From the NCBI GenBank assembly GCA_008704415.1, contig VXIS01000210.1, forward strand, positions 21,668 to 85,667: a stretch of DNA of 64,000 nucleotides, in the 5' to 3' direction. Positions 21,191 through 32,085 of this stretch are shown in pieces. This stretch comes from Sphaerosporella brunnea (taxonomy: Eukaryota > Ascomycota > Pezizomycetes > Pezizales > Pyronemataceae). The translations under genes were made by a program, and so were the position numbers. The first letter of the stretch is position 1, and every line of letters begins with the position of its first letter. Under the pieces are notes generated by a model. That model had not been told where the DNA came from. It saw nothing but the letters and a program-made list of their open reading frames with translations, and made no database searches.

Positions 21191-21469
21191 ACTTTCGGAG
21201 CTGCAGCTGCGTGTTGATTGGGGTTGAGACGAGCACAGAATCTGGCTGAGCGAACAGGCGGGCATTTGGACGGTCGATTGCAGCGGGACTGTGAGTTGAT
21301 GACGATACTAGTATATCGCCCCCCACCATCGCCGATCGCCGCTGCCGGGCATGGTCGTCAAAAAATAATTTCGGGCCGTCAGCCAAGCGAGTGGGGACCC
21401 TGGCCGCCGGGCCAGCCCGGGCGAGATTCTGAGATTCCCGGTCTTCCATATTGGCGAGTATATCCAATA

Positions 21470-24136
21470 TACGGTTCGAGATAATCCGCAAAAGACTAGT
21501 TGTAATTAAGCGATTTCCAGAACGTTGGGTTGTGTCGGCCAAAAGATTGCCTTCCATTGAGTCTGACATGAAGTGCTGTGCGTGTGTAATCAACTTTATT
21601 GCGTGCTTAGGACTAGGTGCCGTGTAACAACTCTCACATGTTTCCCAACGTCATTAAGTACAGTACCAAAAAAGAGATTGCTACCGCAGTTCTACCACAG
21701 TCTTCGAGATACTGTAACAGGCTTTGGGGGATAGTACGCCACCGGTCATCGGGGGGTGTTTGTACCTTAATATGTATTGACTTTGTCACTGTCACCCGCG
21801 GTTTGTTCCTGGAACAAATACATGTATGTCACCAGACGAGTGTTTTATGACCAAAGCTGATAAGGATGTCGAGGTCACCGCTGCGAAAAAAACCCGCGAT
21901 CCACGGCTCCCCACATATACCCGCAGAGCAAATCATAATGTTCAAGTTCGCGGGTGCTCAAGTCTACATACTTCAAACCACAGTGAGGCTGGCGCAGGCC
22001 CAGGCGTGTTACCAACCGTTATGCCCGTGGGATGGTAAGAAAAGTGAATATTCGAAGTGGTTTGTACTAGTAGTGTCGGTGGGCTGGCGAGCGAGGGGAG
22101 ACGAAAGGAATCCCAGATGGAAGGTGAGGGTAGACGGAGAGCATCAATAATTCTAATCCACTCGGAACCTATTAATTTATAGGTTACCGTGCTGCTGTTC
22201 CTTCGCATTTGGCTGTCACTACCATATGTCACAGCGAACTGTTGTACTATCTTCAAAGCCTGTTACAGTAGGTACTGGATTGACTCGAAACGACAGCATT
22301 GCGACAGTTTTGCTATATTATCCTCTGGCAAATACCGAGTGAACTCCCAAGATACCTGATAAGTAGTACCGTTGTGAAGAAAGCCGTCTTTCCCCTTCCG
22401 TTCCGTGATCCTACATCGGTAAAGTGACCTTGAACTCTGCGCTCGGGTACGTTCAATTCACCTTCCTAGACCAGACAACAAAACATCCACATTGCATGGA
22501 ACCAACCGTTCCCAAGTACCTTCTTGCGGCACCCCGACCTCCTTGCGGCACCCCGACCAGCAATTAATGTATCCAGGCGGCGCGGCTGCACACTCTTAAC
22601 CTCACTGTGGAATTCTCTCGGCCTACCACTACCTGGGTGCCCTCAGGCTTTGATCTGACCGTTTACAAGGGCTCGTTCTAGTCGGTCTGTTGGCCGCTCG
22701 AGCTTTATTTACCAAAGGTTGGGAGAGAGACGAAAGTGCTGGGACAGCTCTTCTCAACCCGTCAGGACCGTCGGGAAATGTTTTTTAAGAACAAAACTTC
22801 ACTGGGAAAATTACCTAGCTTGATTAACCCCCGAACCATTCAACTTTTATTTTGTCATTCGTTTTGCCGATCCACTAAGCCTAATACGACAATTTCGAGT
22901 GATCTATAAAGTGCTTATATGCATATGATCTCACTCAAGGCTCGCTCCGCAAATTTCAAGTGCTATCTCTGTCACAGCCGGATGGTATAATTTATTTTTG
23001 ACGTTGCAAATTGTTAGGCAAGATGCTTCTCTACAAATCTATGGAGCCATTTTCTCCGCTTTCTTTGTTGTGGTCGCGATGTCCGGGGTCAACATGTTGA
23101 AGCTGTTTTTTGGTGAACACCATAATGGATGGAACGGCTTATTTACCTTACAGCGAGGCAATTGGTTGTGAAAAAGGGTTTACCAGGAAAATAAAAATGC
23201 CTCACTACAAAGGTCGCTTATGTTGTACAACACCCAAACGTGCCCTAAGCAGCGGATAACAGGTATCCTCAGTTACTTCACATCCCGATAAGGCTATCTG
23301 AAGGGCATCGCTTGCCGGTTTTCATCGCCTGCGGCAGCGGTGTCTATCCGCCTGGGTCTCCTTATACCTGGCTATTCCCTGTACTTCCCACGTGCTGCAA
23401 CTGAATTTCAGAAACGGTAGTATTCCGAGCTTCGCATCGAATGCCGTCATCCAGGCTCATTCCAGGTAGATTCCTCCTTTCAAAGCCCAATAGCAATAGA
23501 GGCTCGAAAGTCTCCTGCCTTTCAATGTTAGCTGGGTATTCGAGTGTACAGAGCAGAGTAAGTGGTGTGTACGATGAAAAACTCGGAGGTAGCGCCAGAT
23601 AAACACTGCCTCACTAGCCAGCTCTCGGTCCACACGTCAGGACGCATATTCCAACAATAAATCGGTGAAATATGAGATAGATAAGATCAACCATGATTTT
23701 GCGTGGCACCCCACCAAATTTTTTTGTGAGAGTGATTTTAGGTGACGCATTGCCTAGCCTGCCTAGCAGCAACACTGACCAGCGTCCACTCACAATCAAC
23801 GCCTCGCCGGAGAGTAATATTGGCCGTGGCTTACTATTGGATGACGGCTATTAATCCCACTGGCAACACTACCAGCATGGACAGCGACAGGACAGCTGAG
23901 AGCTCCGAGAGCCGGACAATATGAGCTGTTTAGGGAGGAAAAGGAACGTCGTGAGGCGCGACAGTTAGTATTTACAGCAGCAGGCCAAAGAAAAGTGTCA
24001 ACAGGCCACTGGCAAGGGCGTCAGCGGGGTTGGAAGGAAGAGAAAGATTTCAGAGAACGCTTCATAATAGTCTACGTTTGATTGAAGTATAGCGCCAAAA
24101 TCAAAGTCGGTTTGATCTTATCTCACGGACCTCGCA
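21470..24136. other. Gene-free stretch
   Basis: Only short, featureless ORFs occur. A 17-bp direct repeat (CTTGCGGCACCCCGACC) is present twice at 22523-22539 and 22542-22558. The 21-mer at about 23636 (GTCAGGACGCATATTCC..) recurs at about 27435. Confidence 0.45.
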
Positions 24137-24819
24137 TCACACCGACAGGGACTTTAGTGCCCAAGAACTGCTTGGTTCCGGTTTATCTTCGACGCCTTTT
24201 GGTCCACTGAGAAACTGGATTGTCGCCTTGATTGTACTTGCTCCCGACCGTCGTGGGTCAGCAATAACAGCCCTCCACTGCGTCAAAAGGGACAATTCGC
24301 AAAACAAGGGTTGCTCCAAGAACTCTGAAAAGAGTGCCTTCGCCGCCTCTGCTATCTTTTCTGGCCACTTCTCTTCATTCCCAAAGAACAACCTGCCGCT
24401 CTCTGGATAGGTCTCATCTAGGAGTTGACACATCAACCACGGACCCTCGCACACCAGCGGCGGGTTGTGAGATTATATTGGCTCCGAGTTTTCGCCGAGG
24501 ACAAGAACACCATTTACAAACAAGCAAAACTCCCGCGGCTGAAGAGGAAACAGGGCCGGCAGTGGCAATCACTTCTTTCCCACCAGCTAAGCCTCCCAGC
24601 ATCTGCATATATTGGCGAAATTCTCCAGGGTTTCGAGGTGAATGATCGGCCAGTAACATCTCCCTTACAGGTCTTGTCCCCTACGTTGACAGTCCTTCCA
24701 CGTAAATCGGGTCGGTAGTCGTAGTTCGCAAGATCGTCCACTCCACGCAACAACTTCCGATGGTCATGGTTACGCCTCATTTTCACCTTCTGGTTCTCCA
24801 AACTCTCAACGAGATCCAA
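24137..24819 (-). pseudogene. Unrecognised, possibly multi-exon or decayed coding region
   Basis: Three overlapping minus-strand frames read on from one another: 24819-24680 ('LLRGVDDLANYDYRPDLRG'), 24640-24530 ('PGEFRQYMQMLGGLAGGKE') and 24454-24137 ('WLMCQLLDETYPESGRLFFG', 'WPEKIAEAAKALFSEFLEQP'). A GTAAGG donor near 24670 fits a first intron. I do not recognise the family. It could be a real small gene, or a decayed one interrupted by frameshifts. Confidence 0.3.
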
Positions 24820-25139
24820 TTCGAGCAGATCCTTCTGAATTGGTTGTTGCGATCAGGGAGGAAAAGGTGACTCCCCTTCACCAACTGGATGTCCCACACC
24901 TCGGGTCTCTTTTTCTAGCCGTCATTCTTCCAATGGATATGCAGGTCCGACGACCTCAACTTCTGATCAAAGAATGCGTCGATATCCCTTTCACAGAAGT
25001 GGCAGATTCTTATATGCCCTGCCAGAGAATATGATATTGCGGTGGGTAGCTATGGACGGGGTTGTGACAATTTGACTCACTGCAAATCACTCGGTCAGCT
25101 CCGAGTTGGTAAGCGAACCTTCGGTACCGTATTAATCGT

Positions 25140-25908
25140 TGGAGCAGAGGGTGGCGAAATCGCAGACCGGCTCACAGCGGGAAGGGAAAATCCCACCGAA
25201 TGGACATCACTCGCGCACGTCAACCGAATGGCCACCGACGTCGAGTCAGACACTCAGCAGAGATGGATCGCTGACAAGCTTGAGAATGACCACCGATACA
25301 AGCCAAGGACAGTTAGAGGCAGAATACAGTGGAAAGTCCGCAAAGACACTGCCAAGATCCCCAAACAGAGGGCCCAAGTATACTACCAACTGATGTCCGG
25401 TCATGCGGTAACCAACGACTACCTACTCAAGCGAAAACGACGAGACTCCAATCGATGCGATTGGTGCAACGACGACACCCCACAAACGAGAAGCCACCTT
25501 ATGCTGCACTGCAAAAGGTGGAAGGAACAGCGCAAAGACTTCTTCAGAGGGGTGGAGAGGATATGGGGACGGCGCAGACAAAAGAGAGTGAGGGCTATTT
25601 TTTGTGACGACAGGATGACGGCGGTTGTGCTGAAATTCCTCAACGAAACTGAAATTGGCAGACGTACGGGTTAAGTCCCTATTAAAGGGCTGACACCAAT
25701 GATTTAGGGCGAGTTTAATGGTGTGGTTTGCTTTTCATGAATTTCCTTTGTATGGGGAGCCCCAACAGACGGGTAAAACCGTGGGGACAGGATACCAGGT
25801 TTCTTTTGTCCGTCATAGGCCTTTGGCCTCACTCCGATTCGCAAGATAGGAGGCACTTGGGCTAATGTCCTTGTGTACGATGTATGATTTAAACAAACAA
25901 ACAAACAA
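25140..25908 (+). mobile_element. 5'-truncated non-LTR retrotransposon (LINE) with AAAC tail
   Basis: The insert is flanked by a 14-bp target duplication, ACCGTATTAATCGT, at 25126-25139 and 25909-25922. It ends in an (AAAC)n tail after TGTATGATTTAAAC. The coding part is the extreme C-terminus of the reverse transcriptase ORF: 'VYYQLMSGHAVTN', the zinc knuckle 'CDWCNDDTPQTRSHLMLHC', and 'LNETEIGRRTG' before the stop near 25674. The rest of the element is missing, typical of aborted target-primed reverse transcription. It is related to the copies at 54456-55358 and 61955-62852. Confidence 0.85.
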
Positions 25909-25922
25909 ACCGTATTAATCGT

Positions 25923-26707
25923 AGCTATAGGGGAAAAAAATACCCTGCAACCTACTGGCCTTCTAGTGGCTGACAATAGAAGAACTGATCATCATTTTAC
26001 CTTTCCTTGAGATCAGCCGGTACCACTTTCACCTCCAAAAGACTACCCCCTCCAGTCCTATGTGTCACCCACCAGTGCCAAAAGCTTACTTTTCACCAAA
26101 GCGTTCCACCTTTCGCTCCATATAATATGGTACCGCCGGACCACGTCGACACTAGCGGGCATAATAAGAAGAGAGGGTGATGATATTGATAGATCGTTTC
26201 CCGCAAGACAAGAATGGCTCGAGACTGAGAGGTGCTACTGCATCTGGAGTATTACCCTCATTTTTGTGTGGGATTGTGCTGTATTAGACAACAGTGGAAC
26301 ATGTTTCGAGTGGCTGGCTCCGGAGTAGAAGAGCGTCAAACAAAAAACTACCCTACTAATATAGACTCTTTGTCACTGCTGAGGATAACCGCCCGGGAAT
26401 AAGCTGTACGAATCATGGTCGGACGAAACCCCCATCAACAATGGCACCTTCCCTCTACACCCGCATTTGCTTAGCTCTATGTATAGTAGGTAATTACATG
26501 CTGAACTTTGGAGGTCAATTTTGACCATCAGGATGAGAGGGCCACTCGCGGACCTAGAAAGCTCAAGGTCCAGCCAGCTTTTGGTTTGGTTCTCGAGGTT
26601 TTGCAGTTCGAAAGTTCTATGTGCGATAAACTAAACCTACAGTACACAACGGATTCAGACCAGTCAGCAGCAGTGATGGCTTCCTTCTGTGAAGCGTCCA
26701 TTCACTC
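25923..26707. other. Region without a supported gene
   Basis: Short ORFs only (88 codons at 26062-26328, plus). The 130-codon frame at 26508-26900 runs into the foldback element that follows and has no family resemblance. Confidence 0.4.
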
Positions 26708-26929
26708 TATGGTGCAGGCAGCTATAAACCTGGTTGTCGGAGATGGACGACCACAACCAAAGCCGTCGTCCCCGCGTCGGAAATCAGAGCAAAACAAGCA
26801 TCAAGCACCCAAAGCAGATGCGCTCTACAATCCAGTGCTTTCCATTCCACTGTTTCTGCACTTGTGTGCTGCTTGTTTTCCGGCGAAAATATCCGTGTGA
26901 CGACTAGGTTTATAGCTGCCTGCACCATA
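26708..26929. repeat. MITE with 30-bp inverted repeats
   Basis: Bases 26709-26738 and 26899-26928 are inverted copies (TATGGTGCAGGCAGC..) with two mismatches. The element is about 222 bp and non-coding; it may use a TA target because both ends read TATGG/CCATA. Confidence 0.65.
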
Positions 26930-28530
26930 ATTATTGAAGGCATGAAAACGGATATTCTTCCATCCAAGGACTTGGACTTCATAATAACAGGAGGATACTT
27001 CCAATAAATGAGACTTATGGAGATACCAACAAAAAACCAGCCCAGGATCGACAAACGGAAGCAAACGTGAACAGTCAAAAGTAGAACCGCAATCGACACT
27101 ATGCGCATCCCACGAGATACCTCCGCGTAGCAAACACCGTACTAAGATTAGGACTTCCGTCCGCAGACAGAACGTGTATATCCTCTGCATCTCTCAGGAT
27201 CCTTCCGACGCGCCCCCCAGCACCTGGGAACACCGTAAAACTTAAGGTGCCAGGGTAGAGGCGTTAAGTGACAATAGCGCCTAAAAGGCCGATATAGCGA
27301 GGCCTAGACGGCCGTAGGTGCCAGGAAACGACCGGGGAGGACACGGCGACGGGATGCCGACCCGCCGTGGGGCCGGGAGGCCGTGGGACGCGCAGGGGGA
27401 CGGGATGCCTACCAGCCACGGGCCCAGCATTATGTCAGGACGCATATTCCAACAGCCGTCAAGAGCTGCATGTATGCCCGGGGCGAAAGGATTGTTTTTT
27501 CGCTCCCCCTTTCTATCGAATGGAGCTATAGAGCGTGAATAGAAGCAAAAAATCTATAATGAACCAGGTTCAAAAAGCGGTCTGTCGAAGATTTTGCCCG
27601 CTAGCTGCAACACCCGCCGGACTTTTCTCTAGGACCCCTGGCCTCATGCCCCCCTCCCCCGGCATCTCCTCATAGAATCTACGGGAAGTGGGTGCTTCTA
27701 TTGGCGTTCTATTATTATAGAACCGGGCGATCTTTCGGCCTCCTATAGTGCGACGGGAAGTCTTCCACTAGACTGGGTGACTTCCCGTCGCCCTATAGCT
27801 GCCGAATAGATCGATGTTCTATGCAACAAACAACCATTTATACTTGCTATATAGATCCAATGAATAGAAAAGGGGGTGGAGGGCCCCTTATATGCTCCGG
27901 CCTGTACGCGACCAAATCCCCGTCGCGACTGGTATTCCTACTGACGAACGTCTACTGTACTCGTACTCTACTGGTAGTTGAGGACTAGAACTTCCTCACT
28001 AAATCATATACTTCAAATACCTGAATTAACTCTCATAATCACGCAGACGTCCTTAATGATGCTGATGTCGGAATTGTCTAGGTGAAGGGTTAGGGTTTCC
28101 GCGTTACACCGAACCTATCTACAACAACCAGCCCAAAATGCCGCCGCAGTGGAAGAAAAAACGACAGGACAATCACAATTGCAAGAGAGGATGACAGGAA
28201 GAGGAATGAGCAGAACGAAAAGGAGGAGGAGGATGAGGAGGATGAGGACGGCGGTGATGAAGAAGAGATTTGGCAATGTTTCTCCGTATCCAACAGTTAA
28301 AGTTCCATTCATTCGCTCAAGGGCCTGAGATTACCGTAGTCATACTCGGTGGAATGACAATAAACTGAATAATATCGTTTATAAAGCGTGATGTTCTCTG
28401 CGCTATGGGTTAACTACTTGTTCGCATGTAGGACGTCCTAGTCGCGAACGGGGATATCAGTCACGACGTGGAGCCCAGTCACAACTGGGTTTGGTCGCGA
28501 ACGGCATGGAACATATATCCTTCAGACTTA
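26930..28530. other. Gene-free stretch with foldback and low-complexity DNA
   Basis: Contains GC-rich imperfect repeats at 27340-27440, the foldback at 27715-27823 and a purine-rich GGA tract at about 28215-28265. That tract produces spurious Ser/Leu-rich minus-strand ORFs. Confidence 0.45.
27715..27823. repeat. Foldback repeat with a perfect 13-bp core stem
   Basis: GCGACGGGAAGTC at 27750-27762 pairs perfectly with 27779-27791. Outside this the arms continue to pair imperfectly (CTATAG, CGATCT..CGGC, ATAGAAC) to about 27715 and 27823. Probably a small non-autonomous element. Confidence 0.5.
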
Positions 28531-28640
28531 GGGCCAGTTCGGCCCGCGAGACATGGTTTTGACAAACATAGGAAACCATGAACTCGCAGCCAGTTGTCAA
28601 CTTGTAGACTTTGCAGCAGCGTTCGGTAATAATAAATCCC
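28531..28640. repeat. Partial copy of a GGGCCAGTTCGG repeat
   Basis: This segment shares GGGCCAGTTCGG at its start and TCAACTTG.AGACTTTGCAG inside with the element at 29203-29430. Both copies are preceded by TTA. Confidence 0.45.
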
Positions 28641-28940
28641 AGTCATAGTTTTACTCCTTTGAACCACCACAACGGCAACCACAACCACGCCACCTTCACC
28701 GCTCATAATACCTTTACTCTCACGTAACAATGTCCGACTCTTCACAACAATTTAAAGGCTCCTAAGAAACAACTGCCAGTGACTCTCAAGCCTTTCAATT
28801 TTGAAGGCGGTTTTTACGGGCATAAGTGCCGCTTAGTAACCTCCCAAGTGTACACTTTTACAGCCATTGGCGGCCGCTTAATGGTCAGAGCGGGGGATCT
28901 AGTATATAGGCTACATTCACCTCCGCACTAATACACTTAA

Positions 28941-29030
28941 GCCTGGCTAGCTCAATGGTCAGAGCATGGGACTTTTACAATGATCATCCCGATCATCCCA
29001 AGGCTGCGGGTTCGAGTCCCGCGTCAGGCT
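28941..29030 (+). tRNA. tRNA-Lys (UUU) with a 17-nt intron
   Basis: All four stems can be drawn: acceptor GCCTGGC/GTCAGGC (one G-T pair), D stem GCTC/GAGC, anticodon stem TGGGA/TCCCA with loop CTTTTAA, and T arm GCGGG-TTCGAGT-CCCGC. The anticodon TTT is at 28974-28976. A 17-nt intron (28978-28994) lies one base 3' of the anticodon, the nuclear position. The A and B boxes are intact and a T run follows immediately. No CCA is encoded. Confidence 0.93.
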
Positions 29031-29036
29031 TTTTTT
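29030..29036 (+). terminator. RNA polymerase III terminator of tRNA-Lys
   Basis: Seven T residues, including the discriminator position, directly follow the acceptor stem. Confidence 0.85.
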
Positions 29037-29202
29037 ATGCTCACCGAGCACCCCAACCCCCACTAGCTTTCCAACATCTCACCGGCTGCCGAGTTTGAGA
29101 GTGCGCCGCTGGAAGGCACGCTTACTGACTGACCTTCATAGTCCACCGATACCGCGATGGTCATCCACTGTTGACAGAATTCACAACTTTTCGGTTCTCT
29201 TA

Positions 29203-29430
29203 GGGCCAGTTCGGTGGCACAATGGTTTTGGCCCCAATACAAACTCGCAAAACCATGAAAAAGTCAACTTGCAGACTTTGCAGGAGAGTACGGCAGCGCG
29301 ACCATGGTTTCACTGGTGGTGGTAAAGCCTCATAGTTTTTGAGCTGCCGAACGATCGCTGTAACTCAAAATCCACGACTCGCGGCTTTTTTCATGGTAAC
29401 TCCAAAACCAAGAGATAACCGAACAGGCCC
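29203..29430. repeat. MITE with GGGCC.GTTCGGT termini
   Basis: The left end GGGCCAGTTCGGT and the right end ACCGAACAGGCCC (complement GGGCCTGTTCGGT) form 13-bp inverted termini with one mismatch. A 3-bp TTA precedes the left end but is not repeated on the right. The ends resemble PIF/Harbinger-type MITEs, but that class is tentative. Confidence 0.5.
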
Positions 29431-31098
29431 ATGGAGAATAGGTCCGGCCGCCGTCCCTGACCATGTTGGCATCTTGTCCTTCCTTGAGGGTGGCAATATG
29501 CCGTCCCAAGACTTCTTCGATGTCGGGGGTGGGAGTGGCCGGAGGGAAGTCCGAGCCCGCGTCCTGCATCTCCGCATCGCGCGCCGCCGGGTCTGGAGGT
29601 GGGTTATGCACCTCCATCCACTCTCTTGTGAACACCTCGAGGAGCACCTGCGAGTACACTCCTTCCAAGTGGCCGAAAATTCCGCACCGGACGGACGGGG
29701 TGTTAGTTTCCGTTATAATAAGTGTGCTGCTACATTTCACCACGCAGAAAATTGTGTTGGGCACGACTCAATTGACAAGAAATTTGCTGAACCGCGCCCA
29801 TTTTTTCCTTTTGTTGAATCACTGTCGCGTGCCCAACACGACCAATCGGCGCCTTCAACATCACGCAGAGACATGACAACTGCCGCATGAAATACACGTT
29901 GCGGCAATTTATTTATTTATTTATCGGTTAATGTTTAAGATGCCCCGGGCTTTCGTGCGAACTGATTCTATGCCCGCAATGTTCAAGATGCCCCAGTACA
30001 TAGTCGAGACACCACCATCCCCGGTTCTTTTTGGATTCGGCTTGTGGGCCCATGCATGCTTACAGTGGGGGCGAGACTCGTCGAATGTTTTTGTAGCTTC
30101 AAGTTAGTGATAGTTTCGTTTGACATGTGATTACATGTGACTTCAAGCAGATGCAAAAAAGCCCCTGTTTCAATGGTATAAACAAGATTGGAACCCTTGA
30201 GGTGGCGGGCTCAGATTTTCTCATGGGATTATTCCCATGAGTTTTTGTCAAACTGTATGATTTCTGGGTCTTTGAAGGAGAATCATAGTGGGTCACTCGT
30301 TCGATTGTAGGGAAGTCGGTCACACTGACCAACGTGACGGACCGTGACTGACCGGCCGCAAGCGGTCCGTGACCGCGCCGTTACAGGAGACTATATGGGA
30401 GACGAAGAGACGGCAGTAGGGACAGTATAGTCAGAGCGAACACGGAAGCATATTAGTAGCACTCCCCACTGGCAACGATACAGACCCCATGAAGTTGGAA
30501 AAACGCTGCAAGCTTAAAAGAATGAACCCCACCAGATGAGATGAAAACCCCGCCCCAGCAAACAAGGACTAGTGGAGTTCGAGTTTGAGGCGCCCGGAAG
30601 AATTACCGATGTCAAGAAGAGCGGCAGTTGCAGGGTGATGCATACCGACGCAAGCTGCGACGGTTGGTGTGAAAAAAGCACGGTTGATATGCTCTTTATG
30701 ATACACCCCCACCCCCGTCTTCGAAGGAGAATGTGTTCCATGCTTAGGAGCATCGTCTGTTAAGGGAGTAATCTTGATTAAGCTATCAATGCCCAGGCGC
30801 GTGCGCATGCTCTCCCTTAGGAGTTTGCCTTTATGGTTGGGGGCTCCTAGTCACTGTGGGATTTCTGACATTCATTTCGCTTAGTAACACATACAAAAGT
30901 GCCGAGTGATGAGCGTGAATCTTCCTTTTTTGACCATATAACTGACATTTGTCCCCGGGGAGGGTCCTGTTTTCTCAACAACCAGGCAGAATTCGGAAAT
31001 TCTGAGTTAATCAGTCGATAGAGCGAGCGAAAACTAGGCCCCTGAGAGTGTTATTTTTTAAAATAACTTTTTTTTGGTGGAGGATGCTCTGTCCAAAG
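29431..31098. other. Region without a supported gene
   Basis: A 144-codon minus-strand frame at 29330-29764 ('EVFTREWMEVHNPPPDPAAR', 'DIEEVLGRHIATLKEG') looks vaguely protein-like but overlaps the preceding MITE and matches no family I know. A short TTTA repeat is at about 29908-29925. Nothing else is recognised. Confidence 0.4.
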
Positions 31099-31104
31099 TC
31101 AGGG

Positions 31105-31420
31105 TACCCAAACCCCTCCGTCTTTAGGTGTCCCCAACCATAGTCCCCCACCACTTCCCCACCGGCTCCCTCCTCGTGCCCTGCCTGCTCTACCTAATCC
31201 TTCTAGATTCTTGTCCCACACCTTCCTCCCAGTAGCCACTTTCTCGTGGCAATGCCAGTCCATTTTAGGGAGCACTGCTGGGCCTCGAATCCTCTGTTGT
31301 CGTACAGTAAGCCTTGTAGACGGGCTTTTCTGTCGTGTTTTCGGAACATGGAGACCATCTCTCGTCGTGCATTGCTGTAAAGAGGACATTGCATGATGAG
31401 GTGGTGCCGTGGCGGGCTGT
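31105..31420 (-). pseudogene. LINE reverse transcriptase C-terminal remnant
   Basis: The minus strand reads 'HHLMQCPLYSNARREMVSMF', the His/Cys knuckle at the end of non-LTR retrotransposon ORF2, then 'RKARLQGLLYDNRG'. Downstream the frame is lost. It abuts the hAT MITE, which inserted at its upstream side. It differs from the other LINE family in this window. Confidence 0.45.
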
Positions 31421-31428
31421 CTACCGGC

Positions 31429-31791
31429 CAGTGTTCTCAGTAGCCAGCCCGGCGGGCTTTTTGCATCAGCCCAAACGGCCCAGCCTGCTGTCGGGCCAGC
31501 CCAGCTGCCAGGGCTTTGAGTGATCTCCCGTGGCGGAGTTCGATAAACTTATTAGGATCTGTAATGTTATAGTAAACTCCTATCTAGTTATTCCCTCCTA
31601 GTCGTCATTTTCCACGGCGAACATCTTTATGTACTTTCCATTTCATAGCAGTATCATGGTGGTCGTATTTGTCGTCATTGTGATCTCCGTCGCGGGCCGC
31701 AGCCCAAATAGCCAGCCCACGATTTTCGCAGCCTAAACAGCCACATCCGCCCAACGCAGCCGGCCGGGCTGGCCGGCTGTTGAGAACACTG
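31429..31791. mobile_element. Non-autonomous hAT element (MITE) with 8-bp target duplication
   Basis: Termini are CAGTGTTCTCAG and its complement CTGAGAACACTG-like end (..TTGAGAACACTG). The flanks are CTACCGGC (31421-31428) and CTGCCGGC (31792-31799), an 8-bp duplication with one mismatch, as hAT elements make. Subterminal CAGCC/GGCTGG clusters match the larger hAT remnant at 13375-14443, the likely family source. The 363 bp are non-coding. Confidence 0.8.
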
Positions 31792-31799
31792 CTGCCGGC

Positions 31800-32085
31800 T
31801 GGTCGATCTTGGACTTCGGTAGACTACTGAGGTAGTCTCGTATGTATGTATCCGCAGCTGTGTGATTGTGGAGACCATCTGTCTGTCGTTGGCGCACGTT
31901 GTGGCAAAATTGCATTCCCGAGTTATAAAAGAAAAGAAAAACGCCCCGAGAACCCGACTACAAAAATAATTCTAATACATGGGATCACTTCAAATATCAT
32001 GCGAAACGCCAGATCATAACATCCCATAAACAAAAATTGCTCACCTTCCAAAAATAACCCCTATTTCCCCAGCTATATCAAATCC
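31800..32085. other. Downstream flank of the MHYT gene
   Basis: AT-rich 3' region without coding signals. Confidence 0.4.

Larger units (their letters stand above)
20009..21469. mobile_element. Possible element bounded by a diverged inverted repeat of about 55 bp
   Basis: Bases 20009-20063 and 21416-21469 are inverted copies of one sequence (CTCGCCAATATGGA..GACCGGGAATCTC) at roughly 85-90% identity by eye, with weaker similarity continuing inward. The interior contains a LINE 3' fragment and a duplicated segment. It could be a foldback transposon or two inverted copies of one repeat. No clear target duplication is seen. Confidence 0.4.

Noticed and set aside
25140..25908. Signs of repeat-induced point mutation in the repeats
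   Set aside because: Comparing LINE copies by eye I do not see a clear excess of C-to-T and G-to-A changes, and the gypsy element has open frames and apparently identical LTRs.
28090..28312. Ser/Leu-rich minus-strand ORFs
   Set aside because: They come from a purine-rich GGA tract and have no family resemblance.
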